A stretch of 45,272 nt of DNA from Pseudomonadota bacterium (GTDB taxonomy: Bacteria; Pseudomonadota; Alphaproteobacteria; Micropepsales; Micropepsaceae). The stretch covers positions 1-45,272 of the forward strand of contig JAFECN010000115.1 in assembly GCA_018242145.1 (NCBI GenBank), given 5' to 3'. The notes under the pieces were generated by a model. That model saw only the letters and a list, made by a program, of their open reading frames with translations. It did no database searches and was not told where the DNA came from. Positions within the stretch are counted from its first letter, which is position 1. Each line of letters starts with the position of its first letter. The translations under genes were made by a program, and so were the position numbers. Of this stretch, positions 35,977 to 44,245 are shown one piece after another.

Positions 35977-37164
35977 TCAAGCCGCCGCGAGTCTTTTGCG
36001 CGCGCGCAGCGCCGTCACATGCAGCGCGCCCATCAACGCCAGCCCGCTCAGCATCAAGCCCACGCCGAGCCACACCGCGCCATGCACATCGGCATCGCTG
36101 ACGATGAAGGAGGAGAGCAAGGGCCCCAGGGCACCGGCCATGAGCTGCGTCGGGCCCGATTGCATCGCGGTGCGCCGCGAGGGATCGGCTTCGATGGTCA
36201 TCGGCACCAGGAAGGGACCGACCAGAACGATCACAAGTCCCAGCCACGCATTGGCGGCGATGAACAGCCATGCCGGAGCGACGAGCGTCATCACGAACCA
36301 GCCGCTGATGTAGAGCACGGTCGAGCCGCAAAAGACGGTGAACCAGTGCACGCGGCCTGCCAGCACCGTGGCCAGAAAGCCGCCCACCACCTGCGCCGCC
36401 AGCGAAACCCACAGCGCGGTGCGCGCCACGTCGGCGCTCAGGCCCGCTTCGTGACTCAAGGGCTGCAGATAAACGAGAACCGCGCCCGACGCGGAGGTGT
36501 AAAGAAGCGTGGCGAACAGTGCCCACCATCCGCGCAAGGGCGGCGCGCCAGTTTCGTCCGGATTAACCGGCAGGTCGCCATAGAAATCCGGCGCGCGGGT
36601 GGCGGCCGCAATGCCGAGAAGCGCGGTGATCCCCAGCGCCGCGAACCCGCCCTCCGTCCCGAAATGCGGAATGACATAGACAAAGGACAGCGCCATCAAG
36701 AGTTGGCCCGCGACCAGTGCCGTCCAGTAATAGCCGGCCCAGCGCTCCGGCGTTTCGGTGCGCGCGATCATGCCCACGGTGATCCAGAGCAGGAGCCCTT
36801 CCGGGATTCCGGCCAGCGTGCGCAGGATCAGCACATTTTCGCCACTGGCGGGCATGGAGGCGAAATCCAGCAGCGCCAGCGCCAGCGATGCGCCGCCCGC
36901 GATCCAGCGCAGATGCCGCGTTTTCAGAAAGGCGCCGCTCAGTCCGGCGCCCAGCGCCATCGCCAGGCTTTCGAGCGTGGCGCACTGGCCGATGCCCGCC
37001 GCCGAAAGCCGTCCATTGTCGGCCAGTGCGCCCAGAAGCGCGGGCATCACCCCCACCATGAGCAGCGCCAGCGATCCCAGAACGATGACGGACGCGGCGG
37101 GAATGAGCGTCAGCGACGGGCCGATGGCTTCGACAACGACGATCTCATCGGGGGCTTCGCTCAT
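35977..37164 (-). CDS. major facilitator superfamily transporter
   Basis: A 395-residue inner-membrane protein with about twelve hydrophobic helices, for instance SVIVLGSLALLMVGVMPALL, ESLAMALGAGLSGAFL, HLRWIAGGASLALALLDF, YYWTALVAGQLLMALSF, ITALLGIAAATRA, WWALFATLLYTSASGAVLVYL and VWLGVGLMLSGLALMGALH. Short loop with basic residues after the second helix (KTRHLRW). It resembles the MFS of unknown substrate of sphingomonads and relatives. ATG 37164 opens MSEAPDEIVVVEA; the frame also runs upstream to 37200 but overlaps the terminator. Substrate unknown. Confidence 0.82.
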   Translation of the reverse strand: MSEAPDEIVVVEAIGPSLTLIPAASVIVLGSLALLMVGVMPALLGALADNGRLSAAGIGQCATLESLAMALGAGLSGAFLKTRHLRWIAGGASLALALLDFASMPASGENVLILRTLAGIPEGLLLWITVGMIARTETPERWAGYYWTALVAGQLLMALSFVYVIPHFGTEGGFAALGITALLGIAAATRAPDFYGDLPVNPDETGAPPLRGWWALFATLLYTSASGAVLVYLQPLSHEAGLSADVARTALWVSLAAQVVGGFLATVLAGRVHWFTVFCGSTVLYISGWFVMTLVAPAWLFIAANAWLGLVIVLVGPFLVPMTIEADPSRRTAMQSGPTQLMAGALGPLLSSFIVSDADVHGAVWLGVGLMLSGLALMGALHVTALRARKRLAAA

Positions 37165-37178
37165 GGTGCGAGATTGGC

Positions 37179-37219
37179 AAGAAAAAGGGCGGCCGCGCAA
37201 TCGCCGCCGCCCCTTCTTG
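37179..37219 (-). terminator. intrinsic terminator behind the second S10 peptidase gene
   Basis: On the minus strand AAGGGGCGGC pairs with GCCGCCCTTT across a 12-base loop, followed by a T-rich CCCTTTTTCTT. It lies 17 bases past the stop codon at 37236 and ends just before the MFS gene. Confidence 0.7.
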
Positions 37220-37235
37220 CCTTTGCGTCAATCGC

Positions 37236-38846
37236 CTACTTCACATTGCTGTTGGCGCGGATGAAGGCGGCGACCGCGTCATGCATCTCCTTGAGCGAGG
37301 CCTGATGGGCGTAAACCATGTGGCCCGACTGGTAGTAGTGATAGGAGATGTTGCTCGCCAGGCTTTGCGGAATGGGAAGCTGATGCATCTCGTACCAGCC
37401 CTGATAATAGGGCGTGGCGAGATCGAAATAGCCGCCGTTCAGCATCACCTTCAGGTCGGGGTTCTGCTTCATCGCATTGGCCAGATCCGGCATCACATTG
37501 GCGCCCGCGCGCGATGCGAAGCGCGCGCCCGGCTGCTTGTGCTGCCAGTTCCAGTATTGGAATACGCGGATGGACGGCAGGAAAGTCTGCCCCTGTCCGT
37601 AGTGCAGCGTGTTGCGCACATAGTCGTTGAACGCCGACACATAGGCCGAACTCAGTGCCGAGGATTGCGGATCGTATTCGGTGCGCTGGCTGAGCGGATC
37701 GAGCGTCGGCCCTGAGAACCGCGTGTCGAGGCGTCCGGTATCGAGATCGTCGCCCAGCAGGTTCTTGCGGAATTCGCCGCCGTCGATGCGCAAATCCGCT
37801 TTCAGGATGTACCGGACGGGAAGGCCGGTCACGTTGTGCAGCTTGGTGGCGATGTCCTTGCGGCGCGCCGCCGAAAGGCTCGTGCCCTTGTCCAGCGCCT
37901 GTGCATATTCGCCCATCGCGAACCGCTCGACATTCTGCAGGAAGGCGTGCAGGTCCGCCGGTTTCTTGCCGGGCAGCTTGTTGTGATACCAGGCCGTCGC
38001 CGCATAGGTCGGCAGCGCAAGCTGATAGGGCAGGTTCACGCCGGGATTGGATTCCGGGCGATCCGGCGACAGGCTGAAGTTCAGGATCTGCGACAGCATG
38101 ATCACGCCGTTGAAATCGACGGAGTTGTCGTTCTCCAGATCGTTCACCAGAACCGCCGCGCGCGGCGTGCCATAGCTTTCGCCGAAGATGAATTTCGGCG
38201 AATTCCAGCGATTGTATTTGGCGAGGAATTCCAGAATGAAATGGGTGAAGGCCTCACCGTCGGCATCGATGCCGTAGAACGCCTTCTCCTTGTCCTTGCC
38301 CGCGATGCGGCTGAAACCGGTGCCCGGCGCGTCGATGAAGACGAGATCGCTGGCATCCAGAAGCGTCGAGTCGTTATCGACAAGCTGATAGGGCGCCGCC
38401 GGGGCGTGGCTGTCGTCCGGCGTGACGATGCGCTTGGGACCCCAGGCGCCCATGTGCAGCCACACCGTCGCGGAGCCGGGACCGCCATTGAAGATGAAGG
38501 TGATGGGGCGGGTTTCCGGCGGCGCGCCCGTCTTGGCGTAATAGACGAAGAACATCGAAGCTTCGGGCGAAGAAGCATCCTTCTTGGCGTCGGGATTGTT
38601 CTTGCCACCGTTCTGCGCGGCGTCGTTCCAGTCGTCGGGATGCACGACCAGCGTGCCCGCCGTCGCGCGATAGCTGATGCCGTTCACCGCGCCGGTGGTG
38701 ACCGATTCCTGCGCCTTGAAGAATTTGCCGGAATAAAGATCGGCTTTCGCGTCGGGCTTGTTGGGCGCGGGCGCGTCGGCCGCGAAGGCGACCATCGCCG
38801 TCAGGCCCAGTGCCGCGGTCGCGGCCATCAGAAATGCACGTTTCAT
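37236..38846 (-). CDS. exported serine carboxypeptidase-like enzyme (S10), downstream copy
   Basis: A 536-residue protein with a signal peptide (MKRAFLMAATAALGLTAMVAFA). Catalytic triad by pattern: S224 in FGESYGTPRA, D475 in GGYFDLATPY and H509 in YYQSGHMVYA, with the oxyanion-type FNGGPGSATVW near residues 119-129, all of the S10 family (carboxypeptidase Y fold). The mature enzyme should act in the periplasm or outside, on peptides or acyl substrates. It is the second of two tandem copies, very similar to the upstream gene over their whole length, and ends at a terminator. Confidence 0.88.
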   Translation of the reverse strand: MKRAFLMAATAALGLTAMVAFAADAPAPNKPDAKADLYSGKFFKAQESVTTGAVNGISYRATAGTLVVHPDDWNDAAQNGGKNNPDAKKDASSPEASMFFVYYAKTGAPPETRPITFIFNGGPGSATVWLHMGAWGPKRIVTPDDSHAPAAPYQLVDNDSTLLDASDLVFIDAPGTGFSRIAGKDKEKAFYGIDADGEAFTHFILEFLAKYNRWNSPKFIFGESYGTPRAAVLVNDLENDNSVDFNGVIMLSQILNFSLSPDRPESNPGVNLPYQLALPTYAATAWYHNKLPGKKPADLHAFLQNVERFAMGEYAQALDKGTSLSAARRKDIATKLHNVTGLPVRYILKADLRIDGGEFRKNLLGDDLDTGRLDTRFSGPTLDPLSQRTEYDPQSSALSSAYVSAFNDYVRNTLHYGQGQTFLPSIRVFQYWNWQHKQPGARFASRAGANVMPDLANAMKQNPDLKVMLNGGYFDLATPYYQGWYEMHQLPIPQSLASNISYHYYQSGHMVYAHQASLKEMHDAVAAFIRANSNVK

Positions 38847-38931
38847 CGGGTTGTCCTCTGTGCCGGCGGCATGCCGGTCTTGTTGTCGAACGGCTTGCGC
38901 GGCCCCGAAATCCCGCAAGCGGTGAAATGCG

Positions 38932-38964
38932 AAGAGCCGTGCGCGGCGAACGCACGGCTCTTCG
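38932..38964 (-). terminator. stem-loop between the tandem S10 genes
   Basis: A perfect 13-bp stem, GAAGAGCCGTGCG (38932-38944) with CGCACGGCTCTTC (38952-38964), loop of 7, eight bases after the stop of the upstream S10 gene. No T-tract follows on the minus strand, so it may be a processing or stability hairpin rather than a true terminator. Confidence 0.6.
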
Positions 38965-38972
38965 GCAGGCGG

Positions 38973-40586
38973 TTATTTCACGTTGCTGGTGGAGCGGATG
39001 AACGCCGCCACCGCGTCGTGGAGCTCCTTCAACGATTCCTCATGGGCGTAAACCATGTGGCCGGACTCGTAGTAGTGATAGCTGATATTGCTCTGCAGCC
39101 TGTTGGGGATCGGCAGGTGATGCATCTCGTACCAGCCTTCATAGTAGGGCGTGGCGAGATCGTAATATCCGCCGTTCAGCATCACCTTCAGGTTCGGATT
39201 CTGCTTCATCGCGTTGGCGAGGTCGGGCATCACATTGGTCGCGCCGGGGAAGGCGAAGCCCGCGCCCGGCTGCTTGTGCTTGAAGTCCCACCACTTGAAC
39301 ACGTCGATCATCGGCTTGAACTCTTTGCCCTGGCCGTAGTCGAGCTGGTTGCGGGCATAGTAATTGAACGCCGACACATAGGCCGAGCTGAGCGCCGAGG
39401 ATTGCGGATCGTATTCCGCTTCTTCGCTCAAAGGATCGAGCGTGGTGCCGGAGAAGCGCGTGTCGAGGCGGCCGGTGGTCAGGTCGCGGTCGTCCTGCAG
39501 CGTCTTCTCGAACTCTCCGCCATTGATGCGCAGGTCCGCCTTCAGGATGTAGGACACCGGCAGGCCCGTGACGTTGTGCAGCTTGGTGGCGATGTCGAGC
39601 TTCTTCTTGGGCGACAGCAGCGCACCGCGCTGCAAGGCCCAGGCATATTCGCCCATCGCGAACTGCTCGACATTGTGGATGAAGGGAAGAAGCTCCGCGG
39701 GCTTCTTGCCCGGAAGCTTGTTGTGATACCACGCCGTCGCCGCATAGGTCGGCAGCGCGATCTCATAAGGCTGATCGATGCCCGGATTGGTTTCCGGCCC
39801 ATCGACCGACAGATTGAAGTTCAGGATCGCCGACAGCAGGATCACGCCGTTGAAATCCACGGAGCGGTCGTTCTGCAGATCGTTGATCACGACGGCGGAG
39901 CGGGGCGTGCCGTAGCTTTCGCCGAACAGATATTTTGGCGAATTCCAACGATTGTATTTGGAGAGGAACTCCTGGATGAAATTCGAGAAGGCTTGGCCAT
40001 CCGCATCCACGCCGTAGAACGCCTTCTCCTTGTCTTTGCCCGCGATGCGGCTGAACCCGGTGCCGGGCGCATCGATGAAGACCAGATCGCTGGCATCCAG
40101 AAGCGTCGAGGCATTGTCCACGAGCTGATAGGGCGCGGCCGGGGTGTGCGTATCGTCCGCCGTCACCACGCGCTTGGGGCCGAAGGCGCCCATGTGCAGC
40201 CACACCGTCGAGGAACCGGGGCCGCCATTGTAGATGAAGGTGATGGGGCGGCTGGCGGGCGGCGCGCCCGTCTTGGCGTAATAGACGAAGAACATCGACG
40301 CTTCCGCCGAAGATTCGTCCGCCTTCGCGTCGGGGTTGTTCTTGCCGCCGTTCTGCGCGACGTCGTTCCAGTCTTCGGGATGCACGACGAGGGTGCCCGC
40401 GATGGCCTTGTAGGAGATGCCGGCGGCCGAACCGCTGGTCACCGATTCCTCGGCCTTGAAGAATTTGCCCGAATAAAGAGCGGCCGCCTGTCCGTTGTCT
40501 TTTGGCGCAGGCGCATCTGCTGCGAAGGCAATTGCCGCCGTCACCGCCAGTGCCGCTGTCGCCACCAGCCCATACACACGTTTCAT
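38973..40586 (-). CDS. exported serine carboxypeptidase-like enzyme (S10), upstream copy
   Basis: A 537-residue protein with signal peptide (MKRVYGLVATAALAVTAAIAFA). It has the same S10 elements as its neighbour: YNGGPGSSTVW, nucleophile Ser in LFGESYGTPRSA, Asp in GGYYDLATPY and His in YYESGHMVYAH. Two ATG codons (40589 and 40586) follow AAGGGG; the second has better spacing. It differs from the other copy mainly after residue 330 (an inserted residue in DDRDLTTGR, another tail GATNVMPD), and nearly identical DNA tracts remain. Both intact, so probably both expressed, from one promoter upstream of 40600. Confidence 0.88.
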   Translation of the reverse strand: MKRVYGLVATAALAVTAAIAFAADAPAPKDNGQAAALYSGKFFKAEESVTSGSAAGISYKAIAGTLVVHPEDWNDVAQNGGKNNPDAKADESSAEASMFFVYYAKTGAPPASRPITFIYNGGPGSSTVWLHMGAFGPKRVVTADDTHTPAAPYQLVDNASTLLDASDLVFIDAPGTGFSRIAGKDKEKAFYGVDADGQAFSNFIQEFLSKYNRWNSPKYLFGESYGTPRSAVVINDLQNDRSVDFNGVILLSAILNFNLSVDGPETNPGIDQPYEIALPTYAATAWYHNKLPGKKPAELLPFIHNVEQFAMGEYAWALQRGALLSPKKKLDIATKLHNVTGLPVSYILKADLRINGGEFEKTLQDDRDLTTGRLDTRFSGTTLDPLSEEAEYDPQSSALSSAYVSAFNYYARNQLDYGQGKEFKPMIDVFKWWDFKHKQPGAGFAFPGATNVMPDLANAMKQNPNLKVMLNGGYYDLATPYYEGWYEMHHLPIPNRLQSNISYHYYESGHMVYAHEESLKELHDAVAAFIRSTSNVK

Positions 40587-40783
40587 CATCGTCCCCTTGA
40601 TCGCCGGCTCTGGGCCGGATGCGGCGGATGCCGCGGATTTGTGCTTGAGGATGGGATGGGTCACGCCCCGACCGCGCCGCTGCCCCTCACGCGAAGGCGG
40701 CGATATTACGCCCGCTTCGCCTGCCCGCAACTCCGGCGAAAGCCCTGTGCCGCCGGCGCGTTCACATCGGCGCGAAGTTTGTC

Positions 40784-42400
40784 TCAGTATTTGCCGGAAA
40801 TGGCGAAGAGGAACCGCCAGTCCCCCGCGCGCAGGCCGGGCACCTCTGCGTCGAGCGCATTGGCCGCCTGTAGTTCGAGCTTTGTTTTGGCCCCGATCGG
40901 AATGCGCACGCCGCCGCCCGCGGAGGCGAGCGCTTCATGGATCGAAGGCACAGGCGTCCGCGCGCGATACCAGGTGTCGCCATCATCGGCAAAGCCGAAG
41001 ACTTCCAAGCCAGCCAGACGGCCGGGGAGCCCTTTGGGAGTGAACCCGATCTCGATGGACCCGGCCAGCGCGCTGTCGCCCAGCGCGGCGGATTGCAGGA
41101 AGGCGCGGCCGAACACCGGGCCACCCAGCGCATACAGCTCCGAAACCGGAAGCCTGTCGAAGGCGATCTGCGACGCCGCGCGCAGGCGCACAATCCAGTC
41201 CTCGCCGATCCTGCGGTTGTAGCTGCCTTGCACCACGAGCTTGCGGAATTTGGGCGTCTCCATCGCCGGGCTGGTCACGCGCGCGCCGAAGACGTCGAGG
41301 CCGAAACTCATGCTGCCGCTCAGCGCCAGCGCCCAGCGCGGCTCGGCAAGGCTGTAAACGGCGGAAAGACGCGCGGCGCGGATGTTCTCGTTCGCGACCG
41401 CAACGCCCAAAAGCGCGTTGGTCGAATCGAGCCCATCCACGCTTGCGGTCAGCGAAAGATTTTCCTGATAGCTGCGGATCAGCGGATAAGAGAGGCCCAT
41501 CTGCAACGTCTGCGCATCGCCGCTGAGCGCGTGCGCATGGATCTGCGTGCGCAGATAGCCATAGGCGATGCTGCCGCGCAGCCCATCGTTTCCGAGCGTT
41601 TCGCTGTGCGAGAGGGCGTAATATTGATAGCGGTTGAGCAGCGTGGATGTGCCGAACGACGCCGTTGTCTGCTCGCCTTCACGCAAAAGATCGTAGAGGC
41701 TGACATCGGCCTGCGTCTGCCAGCGGCCGAGCAGCGAATTGCCGCTGTCGTTCAGCGACAGCGCGACATTGTAGCGTTTCTGCGTAAGCCCGAGCGAGAG
41801 CTTGACGGCGCCCGGCTTGTCGCCGCGCAGCAATTGCGCGTCCACGGTGAGGTCGGGCAGGTCGCGGATAAGCGAGAGCGTGCGCTCCAGCGTCGAGCGT
41901 TTCAGCGGATGCTCCGCCGTGAGCGGCTGCGCCATCGCGACGACGCGCGAAACATCGCCGCCGGTGTCGCCATGCACGTCGATGTGCGCGATGTAACCCT
42001 CGGTGACGACAAGGCGCAGAATGCCGTCTCTGAAATCCTGGCCGGGGACAGTGACGGTGTAGAGCGCGACGTCGCCGGATTGCGCATAAGCGTCGGAGAT
42101 GCGCTGCGCGATCTCGGTGATCGCTCTGGCGTCCGTCATGCGCCCGACATAGGGCCGGGCCGCGCCGGACAGGATCGACGGATCGACGCTGGTGCCCTCG
42201 ATGCGGACGCCCTTGAGGACAAAAGGCGTGACCCCTGCCACGGGCGCGACGGGCGGCTGCGGAACGGGATGTTGTTGGGGCTTGGGCGGTGTTTGGGCCC
42301 GGTCGGTCCGGGTTTGGTCGATGATGAAGGGGCTGTTCGTCTCGGAAAACGCCGGAAACGCATAGAGCAGGAACAGCAAAACCAGGGAAAAGCGCTGCAT
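40784..42400 (-). CDS. TpsB-type outer-membrane transporter (ShlB/FhaC/HecB family)
   Basis: Omp85-superfamily beta-barrel that exports a partner protein in two-partner secretion. The 538-residue product has a signal peptide (MQRFSLVLLFLLYAFPAFS), a Pro/Gln-rich linker (residues 38-56), a first POTRA domain (about 58-136, FVLKGVRIEGTSVD to VVTEGYIAHIDV), a second POTRA (about 137-215), and a C-terminal barrel. The conserved loop motif of the family (VRGY/F) appears as GGPVFGRAF at 426-434, an R-A-F variant, and the last residue is an aromatic Tyr, as for outer-membrane barrels. It lies 81 bases behind the repeat lipoprotein gene; a small stem (TGGGCGGA/TCCGCCCA) is in the gap. Confidence 0.87.
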   Translation of the reverse strand: MQRFSLVLLFLLYAFPAFSETNSPFIIDQTRTDRAQTPPKPQQHPVPQPPVAPVAGVTPFVLKGVRIEGTSVDPSILSGAARPYVGRMTDARAITEIAQRISDAYAQSGDVALYTVTVPGQDFRDGILRLVVTEGYIAHIDVHGDTGGDVSRVVAMAQPLTAEHPLKRSTLERTLSLIRDLPDLTVDAQLLRGDKPGAVKLSLGLTQKRYNVALSLNDSGNSLLGRWQTQADVSLYDLLREGEQTTASFGTSTLLNRYQYYALSHSETLGNDGLRGSIAYGYLRTQIHAHALSGDAQTLQMGLSYPLIRSYQENLSLTASVDGLDSTNALLGVAVANENIRAARLSAVYSLAEPRWALALSGSMSFGLDVFGARVTSPAMETPKFRKLVVQGSYNRRIGEDWIVRLRAASQIAFDRLPVSELYALGGPVFGRAFLQSAALGDSALAGSIEIGFTPKGLPGRLAGLEVFGFADDGDTWYRARTPVPSIHEALASAGGGVRIPIGAKTKLELQAANALDAEVPGLRAGDWRFLFAISGKY

Positions 42401-42481
42401 CGTCCCCTCGCGAATCACATGGGCGGATCGTGGAGTCCGCCCATAGGACGATTCTATACAACTACAGGTTTAGCAAGCCCT

Positions 42482-43999
42482 CTAATGCCCCCATAAGGAT
42501 TTGCCGCCGCCGAGGAGCAATCCGTTGCCCAAAAGCGAGGTACCGCCCAGCTTCAGGGTGGCGGGCTGACCGTTCGAGACCAGGCCGACACTCAGCAAGC
42601 TCCCCTGATTCTGCGTGGGCGACGCCACGCTGGCGCCGACGAGCGGGTTGGACCCGGTCACGAGGCCGGTCGCGCCGACGGTGACATTCGCAACCGAACT
42701 GGTTGCGTTCACCGCCCCCGACACGGCAGACGTCACCGGCGCCGTTGCCCCGGCAGCTTGCGTGATCGCACCCACAGCATTTGTCATATCGCTGACAGCC
42801 GAAGTCGCGGTCGAGACGACAGGCTGCACGGCGCTCGTCACCGTGGAGACAGCGGACGCTACGGGCGCTGTTGCCCCGGCAGTCTGCGTAACCGCACCTA
42901 CCGTGTTCGTCACACTGCTAACAACCGAAGCCGCCGTCGAGGTGACAGGTTGCACAGCGTTCGTCGCTGTGGAGACAGCGGACGTTACCGGTGCTGTCGC
43001 ACTCGCAGTTTGCGTGATCGCGCTCACCGTGTTCGTCGCATCGTTGGCAGCCGAAGCTGCCGCGGAGACGACGGGCTGCACGGTATTTGCCACGGTGGAA
43101 ACGACCGGCTGCACGGCGGCGGTTGCCGTCGAAATCGCCGCGGACACGGGCGCCGTCGCCCCTGTGCTTCCCGTAACGCTTGCCAGCACCGGATCGACTG
43201 CGCCTGTCACGGGTGCGGTCAGCCCTTTCACCGCATTCGTCATGCTGTCGAGCGCGGGTGTCACGCCCTGCGGAAGAACGGAGACCGCAGCCGTCTTTCC
43301 GCCGCTCAACAGATTGACGCTGGCGACCGTGCCGTTCGCCATGGACGGAGCAAGCACGCCGGCTCCAAGCGGTTCGGACGCTGCGCCGTTGAGCGATCCG
43401 TTGCCGAGCTTGGCCTGCAACGGCAGCGGCGAGGTTACATCGCCCGTCGGCAACAACGCGTTGCCCGCCGTCACGATCGGATTGAGCGTGTTGTTCGCAA
43501 CCGACAACAGCCCGCCCGTCACCGGATTGTTGTCGAGCGGCGGCGTCGAAACCGTCGTGCCGCCGGCGGTGATCGTAACGGTGCCGTTGCCGAGCGGAGC
43601 GTTGGATGCCTGCTGGCCGCCGCCCTCCGTGCCCGAGCCGCCGCCGCTTCCATCGGAGCTGCCGTTCCCGCTGACGCTGCCTCCGCCAGTGCCACCGTTT
43701 CCGCCGGAGTTGCTGCTGTTTCCGTTGGCGCCACTGTTTCCACCGGAGTCGCCATTGTCGGGCGTTGTGACCGTTGTCCCGCTACCACCGCTTCCATTGT
43801 CTCCGCTGGGAGCGCCGCCGTTTTGGTCGGTGCTGCCGCCAGAGCCGGAATTTGTCGAACCCGGCGGTGTTGTCTTGGACCCGATACCACCGGTTCCGGC
43901 GCCCAGGCTAAGCCCGCCGCCATCGCTGCCGCAGGCCGCAAGAAGAAGCGCGGATGCCACCGCCGTTATTGCAAGTTTGGAATAGAGAAGTGTCCGCAT
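42482..43999 (-). CDS. low-complexity repeat lipoprotein, candidate partner of the TpsB transporter
   Basis: A 505-residue lipoprotein: signal sequence with lipobox LAAC at 20-23 (Cys23), then a Gly/Ser/Asn/Asp-rich linker (24-136), a Thr/Val/Leu/Asn domain (137-280), Ala/Val/Thr/Ser-rich repeats (281-427) and a C-terminal 78 residues rich in Gly/Leu/Ser ending LWGH. SVNLLSGGKTAAVSVL (227-242) and SVGLVSNGQPATLKLG (470-485) look like two copies of one motif flanking the repeats. ATG 43999 follows GGAGGA. No known domain recognised; some database relatives are called collagen-like, but no Gly-X-Y run is seen. Surface exposure through the downstream TpsB is inferred from order only. Confidence 0.72.
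   Translation of the reverse strand: MRTLLYSKLAITAVASALLLAACGSDGGGLSLGAGTGGIGSKTTPPGSTNSGSGGSTDQNGGAPSGDNGSGGSGTTVTTPDNGDSGGNSGANGNSSNSGGNGGTGGGSVSGNGSSDGSGGGSGTEGGGQQASNAPLGNGTVTITAGGTTVSTPPLDNNPVTGGLLSVANNTLNPIVTAGNALLPTGDVTSPLPLQAKLGNGSLNGAASEPLGAGVLAPSMANGTVASVNLLSGGKTAAVSVLPQGVTPALDSMTNAVKGLTAPVTGAVDPVLASVTGSTGATAPVSAAISTATAAVQPVVSTVANTVQPVVSAAASAANDATNTVSAITQTASATAPVTSAVSTATNAVQPVTSTAASVVSSVTNTVGAVTQTAGATAPVASAVSTVTSAVQPVVSTATSAVSDMTNAVGAITQAAGATAPVTSAVSGAVNATSSVANVTVGATGLVTGSNPLVGASVASPTQNQGSLLSVGLVSNGQPATLKLGGTSLLGNGLLLGGGKSLWGH
42719..43159 (-). repeat. 126-bp tandem repeats in the lipoprotein gene
   Basis: Four in-frame units starting ATAPV at residues 281, 334, 376 and 418. The second and third are 42 residues each; the first has an extra 11 residues (VQPVVSTVANT-like piece doubled), and the fourth is cut after about ten. 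Common core: ATAPVxSAVSTxTxAVQPV, STAxSxVSxxTNxVxAxTQ. The 11-residue insertion suggests an underlying hendecad helix pattern. Confidence 0.8.
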
Positions 44000-44245
44000 G
44001 AAGTCCTCCACCATTTTGGACTTACTTCCCCCGGACGCCGCATCTTTACGCGCGTTATTCCTGCAAGAGGAGTAACCGCGCGCGATGAACGATGTGCCGA
44101 AATGGAAGCTGGCGCGGTGGAAGGCGGAGTCTTCCTGTTAATTCCGCCGCTTATCGCTTTAACGCTTCATTACCCAATCTATAAGGTTCTATGCTTCGCA
44201 CCGGCGAATGGCGGTTCGGGCGCCGTCTTGTTGTAGAGTTCCGGC

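Noticed and set aside
37836-41222. A plus-strand open frame of 1128 codons
   Set aside because: It runs antisense through both S10 genes and into the TpsB gene; its product is rich in His, Arg, Gln and Glu with no domain, the usual shadow of high-GC codons on the opposite strand.
42719-43159. Possible CRISPR array from the regular 126-base repeats
   Set aside because: The repeats are long, in frame and protein-coding, without spacers; no cas gene is present.
44159-44173. CtrA-like site TTAA-N7-TTAC upstream of the TonB-like gene
   Set aside because: Only 7 of 8 bases match, a single occurrence, and no other CtrA signal in the window supports it.
42615-44236. Two long plus-strand frames opposite the repeat lipoprotein
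   Set aside because: They mirror the Gly/Ser/Ala repeats. The minus strand has a signal sequence, lipobox and strong ribosome site; the plus strand has none.
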